A DNA stretch of 8,558 nt from Spirochaeta sp. (GTDB lineage Bacteria > Spirochaetota > Spirochaetia > DSM-27196 > Alkalispirochaetaceae), in assembly GCA_027859055.1 (NCBI GenBank), contig JAQIBO010000132.1, positions 1 through 8,558 of the forward strand. Reading direction: 5' to 3'. The position numbers and the translations under genes were made by a program. Shown one piece after another: positions 1 to 5,677 of this stretch (positions are counted from its first letter, which is position 1; the number at the start of each line of letters is the position of its first letter). Under the pieces are notes generated by a model. The model had not been told where the DNA came from and did no database searches. It saw only the letters and a list, made by a program, of their open reading frames with translations.

Positions 1-1572
1 CTACTCTTTGCACTGCGATCTAACACTCTCAGCGACCTCACGGCCGGCCTTATTGACGAGACACCCAAGCCGCAGTTCGCGCTCGCCGATTTCTCGATCT
101 CGCCGGAAGAGATACGAACATGTGCCGCCGCTGTTCGTGGCGGACACCCCCTTCTCATCGCTGGAGCGCCCGGAATCGGCAAGACCGAGTTCGCCCGCAC
201 CCTTGTGGAGTCCCTCGGTCGGGAGGCACATACGCTCGCGGCCATCAGTCGCCATTCTGAAAACATCCGTCCTCCCCGCAGTGCAACATCGGAACACAAC
301 CGCTTTGACGCAATTCGCATGGCCGCCAACCTTCTGTCCCCAACGACGGACATCCTCGTCATCGACGAGGCTGACACAGTTCTTCAAAGCGCAGCGGGAT
401 TCTTCGGCCTCTTTGGCGGTGGAAGCTACGACAAGGCGATCCTCAACGACCTGCTCGAGCACCTTCCGGTAGCAACGGTCTGGATCACCAACGACCACCG
501 CATGATCCCTACCTCGGCGTTACGCCGGTTCGGTCATGTCCTTGCCTTCCCACACCCAACGATCAACACGCGCGTCCGCATGCTCTCCGAGCGCTTCGCA
601 CCGCTCTCGGGAATCGCCAGCGGCGCCGGCACCGACGCCACGAGCGAAACAGCTGCGTGGACCCGGGACCTCGCCGCCCGCTACGACATCACCCCGGCAG
701 CGATCGACCGCGCAGCTCGCATTGTCTCCGCAGAGCTCGACGCTCAAGAGCTTCCGCCCGCCGACGTTCGCGACCGCATCAGCGGATACATAGAACAGCT
801 CTCCACGGGCGCGCTTGCCCACGACGTCCGCCGCCTACCAACGGTCGCCCCTTCGTTTGACCCTCGTTTCTGTTCTACTTCGGAATCGTTGGATCGAATC
901 GAACGCCAGGCGTTGCACCGGGCGCAAAATGGATCCGGACTGCGTCTCCTTTTTGGGGGGCCTCCCGGAGGTGGTAAAACCCAGTACGCGCTGTGGCTCG
1001 CAAAACGCCTTGGCCGGGACGTCGTACTCAAGCGCCCCTCGGACCTCCTCTCCAAGTACGTTGGGGACTCGGAAAAGCAGATCGCAGCTGCGTTCCACAC
1101 GGCGGCTAAGGCGGGTTCCGTTCTCATCATCGATGAAGCGGACGCGCTCCTCTACGATCGCGCCATCGCCACACGGTCTTGGGAGCAATCCCAGATCGCC
1201 GAGTTCCTCCAGCAGATCCAGGAGTACACCGGGATTCTCATCGCCTGCACCAACCGCGTAGACGCCGTGGACCCCGCCCTTCGCCGCCGCTTCCACAAGC
1301 ACGTCACCTTTGGCCCTGTCGATGATGAAGTACTCCGGTCCGCGTTGGGGCATATCTTCCCAGACATCTCGTTTTCCGACAACGCCTTCGCCGCCCTCAG
1401 ACAAGGCCCACCACTGATGATGAGCGACCTCGCAACCGCCGCGGAGATGATGGAGATCGACGAACTGGGAGATGAGGCGGACGAGGACGCGCCACCTCGA
1501 GCGCAGAACGCTGTTGAAGAGATTCTTGGCAATGCTCGGGCGCGGGATCGAGAACGAGGTATTGGGTTCTAA
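1..1572 (+). CDS. Tandem AAA ATPase (5' end outside the window)
   Basis: The frame is open from base 1 and 523 residues are visible before the TAA at 1570-1572. The ATG at 205 cannot be the start, because the first P-loop lies upstream of it. Domain 1 has Walker A GAPGIGKT (residues 55-62, bases 163-186), Walker B DILVIDEAD (117-125), a sensor-1 Asn (164) and an arginine pair (175-176). Domain 2 is a classical AAA module: Walker A GGPPGGGKT (319-327), pore-loop KYVG (352-355), Walker B VLIIDEAD (374-381), sensor-1 TN (417-418) and arginine fingers RRRF (428-431). Domain 1 has no KYVG-like pore loop, so the two halves are not equivalent. AAA proteins with this pore loop usually remodel or thread proteins; substrate and partner cannot be told here. 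The tail (about 480-523) is acidic then Arg-rich. Family call is firm, function is not. Confidence 0.92.
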   Translation, partial: LLFALRSNTLSDLTAGLIDETPKPQFALADFSISPEEIRTCAAAVRGGHPLLIAGAPGIGKTEFARTLVESLGREAHTLAAISRHSENIRPPRSATSEHNRFDAIRMAANLLSPTTDILVIDEADTVLQSAAGFFGLFGGGSYDKAILNDLLEHLPVATVWITNDHRMIPTSALRRFGHVLAFPHPTINTRVRMLSERFAPLSGIASGAGTDATSETAAWTRDLAARYDITPAAIDRAARIVSAELDAQELPPADVRDRISGYIEQLSTGALAHDVRRLPTVAPSFDPRFCSTSESLDRIERQALHRAQNGSGLRLLFGGPPGGGKTQYALWLAKRLGRDVVLKRPSDLLSKYVGDSEKQIAAAFHTAAKAGSVLIIDEADALLYDRAIATRSWEQSQIAEFLQQIQEYTGILIACTNRVDAVDPALRRRFHKHVTFGPVDDEVLRSALGHIFPDISFSDNAFAALRQGPPLMMSDLATAAEMMEIDELGDEADEDAPPRAQNAVEEILGNARARDRERGIGF

Positions 1573-1628
1573 GGGATAGTCGACAATGATCGCCACGCGA
1601 TGGGCGCGCCTCGTTTTGCCAGCTCCCG

Positions 1629-2873
1629 TTACGGCCCAAGAAGCGCAGCCGGTATCACCGCGATACCGTCCTTGCGCCGGTAGGCCTCGGGGCCCGTGTT
1701 GATCACCACCATATCCACAAGATCCGGTCCGATCTCCTGCTGAAGCCACTGGAGATTCCGGACATCGTCGTCGCGAACGGCCGCGCTCAACTTCACTTCG
1801 ATCGCGAGGATCTTCTTGTCGCTTCGCTCCACAATCAGATCGATCTCGTGTCGGCCCCCGTGCAGACGGAGGTGACCGACCGACGCTTCCGCCTGCTGGG
1901 CGAACACGCGAACGTTCAATGTAACCAGCGATTCAAACAGATTCCCAAGCATCGTACCTTCGGTTCCAAGAAGAGCTTCAACGTCGAGTCCCATCGCGCT
2001 CGCCGCAAGCGCAGGATCGGCAAGGTGGTGCTTTGGTGATTGAGAGAGCCGATTGAGATGATTTCGTGATGGGATCCACGCAGGCACCGGGTCGAGAATC
2101 CAGAGACGCTCCAGCACGTCGCGATACGGCTGGGTGGTTGTCTTCGCCGGTTTGTCACCGTTTCCGGCCGTCGCAGCATCACGTATCGTCTCATAGGAAG
2201 CGGTCGTGGCGGTTGCGGCGGCGTATGCCGCAATCCAGCGCCGCAGCAGCTCAGGACGACGAGTCGGTACTCCCTGTTCCGGAAAGTCGGAATCGATAAT
2301 CCTCTGAAGGTATCCATCGATCTGCATCCGGTGTGCGCGTCCGGATAGCATTCGCATTGCAGGAAAACCGGACTTCACAATCTCCGCTGCGTAGTCGCGT
2401 AACGATACCGAGGTTGATCCCGACAGCCGCGGGACAGATTTCTTCAGTAGAGCCGAAAGGCTTACCGCAGGTACTCCGACACCCCGCTCCGTCAGCGTCA
2501 TCGGACGCATTCGTATCGGCACGATGCGCCCTGCACCGGTATGAGTCGGCGCTTGTCCCGGTGTCGCCGACCCGGTAAGGATGTAATTGCCCGGAGCGCT
2601 CCCGTGATCAACGCTCCGGCGAACGGCATCCCAGACCGCCGGAACACGTTGCCATTCGTCGATCAGGATCGGAGGGTTTCCGGATAGCACCACGGTCGGA
2701 TCCGCATCGGCCAATTCGTATTGAGCTGGCTGATCGAGGTAGCGCACCGTATTACACCGGCGTTCGGCCGTTGCCGTCTTGCCTACGCCCCGCGGCCCTT
2801 CAAGCGATATGGCCGATAGTTCGGGCAGCACATCGTCTATTTCGTCGTCAACAACTCGACGGATGTAATCCAT
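1629..2873 (-). CDS. AAA_14/DUF4143 family ATPase
   Basis: A complete 414-residue protein, the usual length for the family. It has Walker A GPRGVGKT (26-33), Walker B ILIDEWQRVP with D72/E73, and the sensor-like LTGSATP (99-105). The C-terminal DUF4143 part carries a PD-(D/E)xK-like set: Glu314 in NLFES, Asp345 in HEIDL, and Glu359-Val-Lys361 in AIEVK. These proteins are common as multiple paralogues in bacteria and archaea; their role is poorly known, and nuclease activity is predicted rather than shown here. The ATG at 2873 is supported by GAGAGG seven bases upstream on the minus strand. The gene converges on the tandem AAA gene (56 bases between stops) and is divergent from the WYL gene. 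Three 23-bp direct repeats lie immediately upstream and probably control it. Whether it belongs with the right-hand genes or is an independent insertion is open. Confidence 0.93.
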   Translation of the reverse strand: MDYIRRVVDDEIDDVLPELSAISLEGPRGVGKTATAERRCNTVRYLDQPAQYELADADPTVVLSGNPPILIDEWQRVPAVWDAVRRSVDHGSAPGNYILTGSATPGQAPTHTGAGRIVPIRMRPMTLTERGVGVPAVSLSALLKKSVPRLSGSTSVSLRDYAAEIVKSGFPAMRMLSGRAHRMQIDGYLQRIIDSDFPEQGVPTRRPELLRRWIAAYAAATATTASYETIRDAATAGNGDKPAKTTTQPYRDVLERLWILDPVPAWIPSRNHLNRLSQSPKHHLADPALAASAMGLDVEALLGTEGTMLGNLFESLVTLNVRVFAQQAEASVGHLRLHGGRHEIDLIVERSDKKILAIEVKLSAAVRDDDVRNLQWLQQEIGPDLVDMVVINTGPEAYRRKDGIAVIPAALLGP

Positions 2874-2880
2874 ATCAACA

Positions 2881-2886
2881 CCTCTC
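2881..2886 (-). promoter_or_regulatory. Shine-Dalgarno site of the DUF4143 gene
   Basis: The minus strand reads GAGAGG, then seven bases, then the ATG at 2873. The spacing is normal for bacterial initiation and supports that start. Confidence 0.7.
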
Positions 2887-2895
2887 GCGTGAGAC

Positions 2896-2959
2896 TACAC
2901 TACCATTTCGCCACGATTTACGCTACCGTTTCGCCATTTTCTACGCTACCATTTCGCCA
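2896..2959. repeat. Three direct repeats, 23-bp period (operator- or iteron-like)
   Basis: An 18-base unit, TACRCTACCRTTTCGCCA, occurs at 2896-2913, 2919-2936 and 2942-2959. The period is exactly 23 bp. The five-base spacers (CGATT, TTTTC) are unrelated to each other, so the core is conserved and the spacer only keeps the distance. Copy 1 differs at position 4 (A for G) and copy 2 at position 10 (G for A). A period of about two helical turns puts the units on one face of the DNA. They sit just upstream of the DUF4143 Shine-Dalgarno site, between that gene and the divergent WYL gene. A binding site for a regulator, possibly the DUF4143 protein itself, is the likeliest reading (inference). Confidence 0.85.
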
Positions 2960-2983
2960 AGACATGGATAATCGAAATAGCTT

Positions 2984-3007
2984 GTAGTATTTGACATAAA
3001 TGACTAC
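2984..3007. promoter_or_regulatory. Palindrome over the -35 of the WYL gene (likely operator)
   Basis: Arms GTAGTATTT (2984-2992) and AAATGACTAC (2998-3007) are inverted repeats around GACAT. They pair over nine positions with one extra G (3002) in the right arm. The element overlaps the TTGACA hexamer and ends 18 bases before the WYL start codon. WYL regulators commonly bind inverted repeats in their own promoters, so autoregulation is plausible. It could also influence the divergent DUF4143 gene. Confidence 0.5.
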
Positions 3008-3021
3008 CCGATAAAGACTAT
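2991..3021 (+). promoter_or_regulatory. Candidate promoter of the WYL gene
   Basis: A perfect -35 hexamer TTGACA lies at 2991-2996. No convincing -10 is present at 17 bases. The nearest candidates are TAAAGA (3012-3017, spacer 15) and GACTAT (3016-3021, spacer 19), each 3 of 6 to consensus. If GACTAT is used, transcription would begin about at the ATG and the mRNA would be leaderless. That would fit the absence of a Shine-Dalgarno sequence before 3026. Confidence 0.35.
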
Positions 3022-3025
3022 ATCC

Positions 3026-4015
3026 ATGAGTTACCGCGCTATCACCCGCCGCATCGCCTATATCGACGCCCGCCTTCGGTACCGGCAGGACTACCCGTCC
3101 AAGAAGGATTTCGCCCAAGGACTTGAGTTGGAGCACGGCGAAACGGTGAGCCAAAAGTCCATTGAACGGGATTTGGAAAAGATGAAAGATCGCGGCGCCC
3201 CCATCGAGTACGACCCGCGGCGCCACGGGTACTACTATTCCGAAATGTCGTGGCAGCTCCCGGGGATCGACCTCACCGAGGGCGACCTCATGGCGCTGAT
3301 GGTCGGCGACCGCGCCTTAGAGGGATACCGCAATAGCCCCTACTACGAAGAGCTTCGGTCTGTCTTTGAACGACTCACCACCCTCCTGCCAGACAACGTA
3401 ACGGTCAGCTCCGAGGATTTGATCGCTCACGTCTCGGTTATCTCTGACCCCGTCACCCGGATCGACAAAGAGGTCTGGTCGGTGGTGCGGGAGGGCCTCT
3501 ACAAACAGCGCACCCTTGCGATCCATTACAAGGCGCCAGGACACGATGATCCAGCGATCCGCATCATCGACCCGTTACATTTGATAGGGCACCGGGGAGA
3601 GTGGTATCTCCTCTGCTGGTCACATCATCACGAAGAAGTTCGGATCTACGCCCTCTTCCGAATCAAGAAAGCAAAGCTCCGGAACGAGAAATTCACACGG
3701 CCTGAGGGATTTACTCTTGAGCAGTACATTGACCCATCCTTTGGCGTGTTTGTGAACGAAGGCGCGGCAGACATCGCGGTCCGTTTTGACGGTGATGCGG
3801 CAAGCAAGATCCCCGAACGGCGCTGGCATTCAGACCAAGAGGTGGAACGCCTCCCCGACGGCGGGATCATCGTGCGCTTCCGCACCAACCAGCAGTCACA
3901 GGTGCTTTTCTGGGTCTCCCAGTGGGGACCCAACGCGGAGATCCTGGAGCCATCGGAGCTCAGGGAGCGCGCCCGGGAGTGGTTTGCGGGGGCGGCTGGG
4001 CGGTACGGCATTTGA
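3026..4015 (+). CDS. WYL-domain transcriptional regulator
   Basis: A complete 329-residue protein with the standard three-part layout: N-terminal winged helix-turn-helix (about 1-75), WYL domain (about 145-220) and WCX extension (about 245-325). The name-giving triad is literal, GEWYLLCW with W193-Y194-L195, followed by RIYALFRI with R206 and R212, positions that line the ligand pocket in this fold. The WCX part shows the usual LPDGG...V..W...GPNAEILEP pattern. WYL proteins of this type (for example the BrxR and CapW regulators) repress phage-defence operons and respond to nucleic acid or nucleotide signals. An in-frame TAG at 2978-2980 with no start codon between leaves ATG 3026 as the start; no clear ribosome site precedes it. 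As first gene of the rightward suite it is the probable controller of the downstream genes. Family is certain; ligand and targets are inferred. Confidence 0.95.
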   Translation: MSYRAITRRIAYIDARLRYRQDYPSKKDFAQGLELEHGETVSQKSIERDLEKMKDRGAPIEYDPRRHGYYYSEMSWQLPGIDLTEGDLMALMVGDRALEGYRNSPYYEELRSVFERLTTLLPDNVTVSSEDLIAHVSVISDPVTRIDKEVWSVVREGLYKQRTLAIHYKAPGHDDPAIRIIDPLHLIGHRGEWYLLCWSHHHEEVRIYALFRIKKAKLRNEKFTRPEGFTLEQYIDPSFGVFVNEGAADIAVRFDGDAASKIPERRWHSDQEVERLPDGGIIVRFRTNQQSQVLFWVSQWGPNAEILEPSELRERAREWFAGAAGRYGI

Positions 4016-4023
4016 TTTTCGTT

Positions 4024-4048
4024 GCCTGCGACACTATGTGTCGTAGGC
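4024..4048. promoter_or_regulatory. 25-bp palindrome/hairpin between the WYL and phosphatase genes
   Basis: Arms GCCTGCGACAC (4024-4034) and GTGTCGTAGGC (4038-4048) flank TAT. All 11 positions pair, with one G-T (G-U in RNA). No T-run follows on either strand, so it is not a standard intrinsic terminator. It begins nine bases after the WYL stop. A weak promoter-like pair (TTGATT 4012-4017, 17 bases, TATGTG 4035-4040) would put the right arm on the -10. It may be an operator for the phosphatase/DUF429 pair, or an mRNA hairpin separating regulator from effector expression. Confidence 0.6.
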
Positions 4049-4098
4049 CAACCACTACACTTCAACGATGACAATGAGAAATTGGAACAACAAGCTTT

Positions 4099-4602
4099 AT
4101 GGATGCGATACCGGGACGCAAAAAACCCGGTCGCCCAGAGGGGGACTTCTCCACGTGGTTACAGGAGATGCGGGAAAATAAGGTCGCTACGGTGGTTTGC
4201 CTCGCTCCGGAAGAACAGATCGCCGCGGACAGCCCGGAGTACTCTGTATGGAGGCGGCAGCACCTGAAAGAAAGAGACGGCGCAAATCCAACCGCCGGTG
4301 GCGAACAGTGTGATTTGATCGACTTACCCGTCGACGACTTCCATGCACCGGAGCCGTTTATTGCTGGTCGGTTCTGGAACACCGCCCGCGATATCGCCGA
4401 GCGGATAGAGAACGGGGACCGCGTGTTTATACACTGTGGCGCCGGTATCGGCCGGACCGGGGCGTTCGCCGTCGCCGTTCTGATGCAGCAAGGATACAGC
4501 TACGAGGACGCGTATCGGGAGATCAACGCAGTTGGCTCACATCCGGAGGTACCGGCGCAGCGGGAGTTCTTGAACCGGGGTCCAGCAAGCGAAGAAGAGT
4601 AA
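4099..4602 (+). CDS. Dual-specificity/tyrosine phosphatase-like protein
   Basis: A 167-residue single-domain cysteine phosphatase of the Cdc14/dual-specificity type. The signature HCGAGIGRTG (112-121) gives the nucleophile Cys113 and phosphate-binding Arg119 of C-x5-R. Asp79 or Asp80 in LPVDDF is the likely general acid. AIPGRK near the N-terminus, TVVCLAPEEQI (31-41), the DSPEY segment and SHPEVPAQREFL (147-158) match the small bacterial subfamily as I know it. It should dephosphorylate phosphotyrosine or another small phosphoryl substrate in the cytoplasm; the substrate is unknown. The first strand of the fold looks short at ATG 4099, and a family-like KLY sequence lies in the overlapping frame just upstream (see findings). 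The Shine-Dalgarno is weak. The stop is immediately followed by the DUF429 start, so the two are surely co-translated. Confidence 0.9.
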   Translation: MDAIPGRKKPGRPEGDFSTWLQEMRENKVATVVCLAPEEQIAADSPEYSVWRRQHLKERDGANPTAGGEQCDLIDLPVDDFHAPEPFIAGRFWNTARDIAERIENGDRVFIHCGAGIGRTGAFAVAVLMQQGYSYEDAYREINAVGSHPEVPAQREFLNRGPASEEE

Positions 4603-5436
4603 ATGGATGAGAAACAGCAACCAAAATGTATATGGGGGCTCGATCTAGCTGGCCTTGGGGGTAGAAACAATACCGGCTTGGTGGTGATGGATACCACAAT
4701 CGGTTCCTTGGAAGAAAAAAAGATCACCATTATCGAGGACCATCCGTTCAATCGCGGCTACGAAGGAACGAGACGGTGGAACGAAAAGCAGGTCTCCGAA
4801 CTTATTGAGTGCCTTCAAAAATGGACCGACGGAGAAAACCACCTTTACGTTGACATCCCTATCGATCTGCAATGCCTTCCGAGGGTACGAAATCCACTCT
4901 TCGTTTGGCAGACCAAACTACGAGTCGTGGACTATGTCTTCGGTGGGCTTCCTCCCCTCGCCACATACATCGGCTCTCAAACTGCTGACTTCCACTTTCT
5001 CGCTGGCCAGGCAGACATCCTCGGTAAACTCGGGGATAGCCTGTTTGAAACGTATCCGAAAGCGTTCATTCAGTCACGAATCGAATCGAATGGGATTCAC
5101 TATAAGGGAGCCAACGCTACAGCAGAAGATCGCATCAAAATTCAGACTCACTTGGGCATCAGCGACCCATCGGATGAACTGAATGACGATGAGATCGATG
5201 CGATTGTATGCGTGCTCGCGGGTATTTGTTCAATCGATTCCATGACGGAGACAGACTTGATCGAGCAATGGGTCAGTCGCAAAAAAGGACCGCCGAATGC
5301 CGGAACGATCAAGACCGAACGACCGAGTTTTTTCACCCCGCCAGCCGGTTATCGTGTGCTGCCTTCCAGCAGCGACAGGAGTGCTCCGAGACTTTCCGTC
5401 GAAAAGAAGAAATGGTCCGATTACAAGATCCCATAG
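4603..5436 (+). CDS. DUF429 protein, predicted RNase H-like nuclease fold
   Basis: A 277-residue protein recognised by the ordered acidic motifs of DUF429: GLDLAG (12-17, Asp14), YVDIPIDL (82-89, Asp84), LRVVDYVFGG (106-115), FETYPKAF (148-155, Glu149) and DDEIDAIVCVLAG (195-207, Asp196/Asp199). The four acidic sites are where an RNase H-fold enzyme would hold two metal ions, so a catalytic role on nucleic acid or nucleotide is possible but unproven for the family. The last about 65 residues (213-277) form a Lys/Pro/Ser-rich tail that I do not recognise as part of the domain. ATG 4603 directly abuts the phosphatase TAA, with AAGAAGAG just upstream as a purine-rich ribosome site. Sampled lines here are about 43-47% G+C, lower than the tandem AAA gene. 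Confidence 0.85.
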   Translation: MDEKQQPKCIWGLDLAGLGGRNNTGLVVMDTTIGSLEEKKITIIEDHPFNRGYEGTRRWNEKQVSELIECLQKWTDGENHLYVDIPIDLQCLPRVRNPLFVWQTKLRVVDYVFGGLPPLATYIGSQTADFHFLAGQADILGKLGDSLFETYPKAFIQSRIESNGIHYKGANATAEDRIKIQTHLGISDPSDELNDDEIDAIVCVLAGICSIDSMTETDLIEQWVSRKKGPPNAGTIKTERPSFFTPPAGYRVLPSSSDRSAPRLSVEKKKWSDYKIP

Positions 5437-5596
5437 CCAATTTCCAAGAGTGGCACACCCAAGACGCCGCTCAATTCCAGTATCTCGCGGATGGTTTTGT
5501 TGGACAAGCTTCGCAATCACTGCGATCACCGACGCCATTGCGCCGTTGCTCGTCCGGAAAAACATCCTCGAAAACGTTGTCCAGAAAGCATGTTGA
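5412..5596 (+). pseudogene. Possible small coding sequence with a frameshift
   Basis: From ATG 5412 one frame reads protein-like to about residue 33 (DPIANFQEWHTQ ... FQYLADGFVGQA). It then turns Ser/Arg-rich like a shadow frame. From about base 5508 the frame one base back (-1) reads equally protein-like (AITAITDAIAPLLVRKNIL ... VVQKAC) to a TGA at 5594-5596, while its upstream part is Arg/Pro/Ser-rich. One inserted base between about 5495 and 5512 would join them into a protein of about 60 residues. The region includes GGTTTTG, where an indel is easy. The start overlaps the DUF429 3' end by 25 bases and has AAGAAG before it. The product is not recognised. It may be a decayed gene, a base error or chance. 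Confidence 0.3.
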
Positions 5597-5620
5597 ATCG
5601 CGGTCTGCCTTCTACGGAGT

Positions 5621-5649
5621 TTATCGAGACTACTCACGTATGTTACAAT
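5621..5649 (+). promoter_or_regulatory. Extended -10 promoter of mrr
   Basis: TGTTACAAT (5641-5649) is an extended -10: TG, one base, then TACAAT, five of six to consensus. A weak -35, TTATCG (5621-5626), lies 17 bases upstream. Transcription would start near 5656, giving a leader of about 20 bases that contains the GGAGGT ribosome site. It allows mrr and the helicase to be expressed separately from the phosphatase/DUF429 pair. Confidence 0.55.
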
Positions 5650-5659
5650 CACCAATCTT

Positions 5660-5665
5660 GGAGGT
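5660..5665 (+). promoter_or_regulatory. Shine-Dalgarno site of mrr
   Basis: GGAGGT lies 12 bases before ATG 5678, a strong match at somewhat long spacing. An in-frame TAG at 5675-5677 rules out any earlier start. Confidence 0.7.
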
Positions 5666-5677
5666 ATAGTAGCGTAG

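Noticed and set aside
205..207. ATG as start of the tandem AAA gene
   Set aside because: The frame is open upstream to base 1 and contains the first Walker A motif at 163-186, so the true start is outside the window.
1573..1628. Bidirectional terminator between the convergent genes
   Set aside because: Only a four-base CGCC/GGCG stem before a TTTT (1613-1616) and a self-complementary GGCGCGCC were found; neither makes a convincing terminator.
835..1749. Long minus-strand open frame (304 codons) opposite the tandem AAA gene
   Set aside because: It is antisense to a clear two-domain AAA gene, has no recognisable motif, and arises from the high-GC codon pattern.
2896..2959. CRISPR array
   Set aside because: The spacers are only five bases and units 18 bases, far too short; no cas genes are present.
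5511..5525. Hairpin TCGCA-ATCAC-TGCGA as a terminator
   Set aside because: A five-base stem with no T-run; within the possible small coding sequence and expected by chance.
5412..5669. Intact 85-codon gene in the frame of ATG 5412
   Set aside because: The second half (after about base 5510) has the Ser/Arg-rich look of an out-of-frame reading, so the frameshifted version ending at 5596 is preferred.
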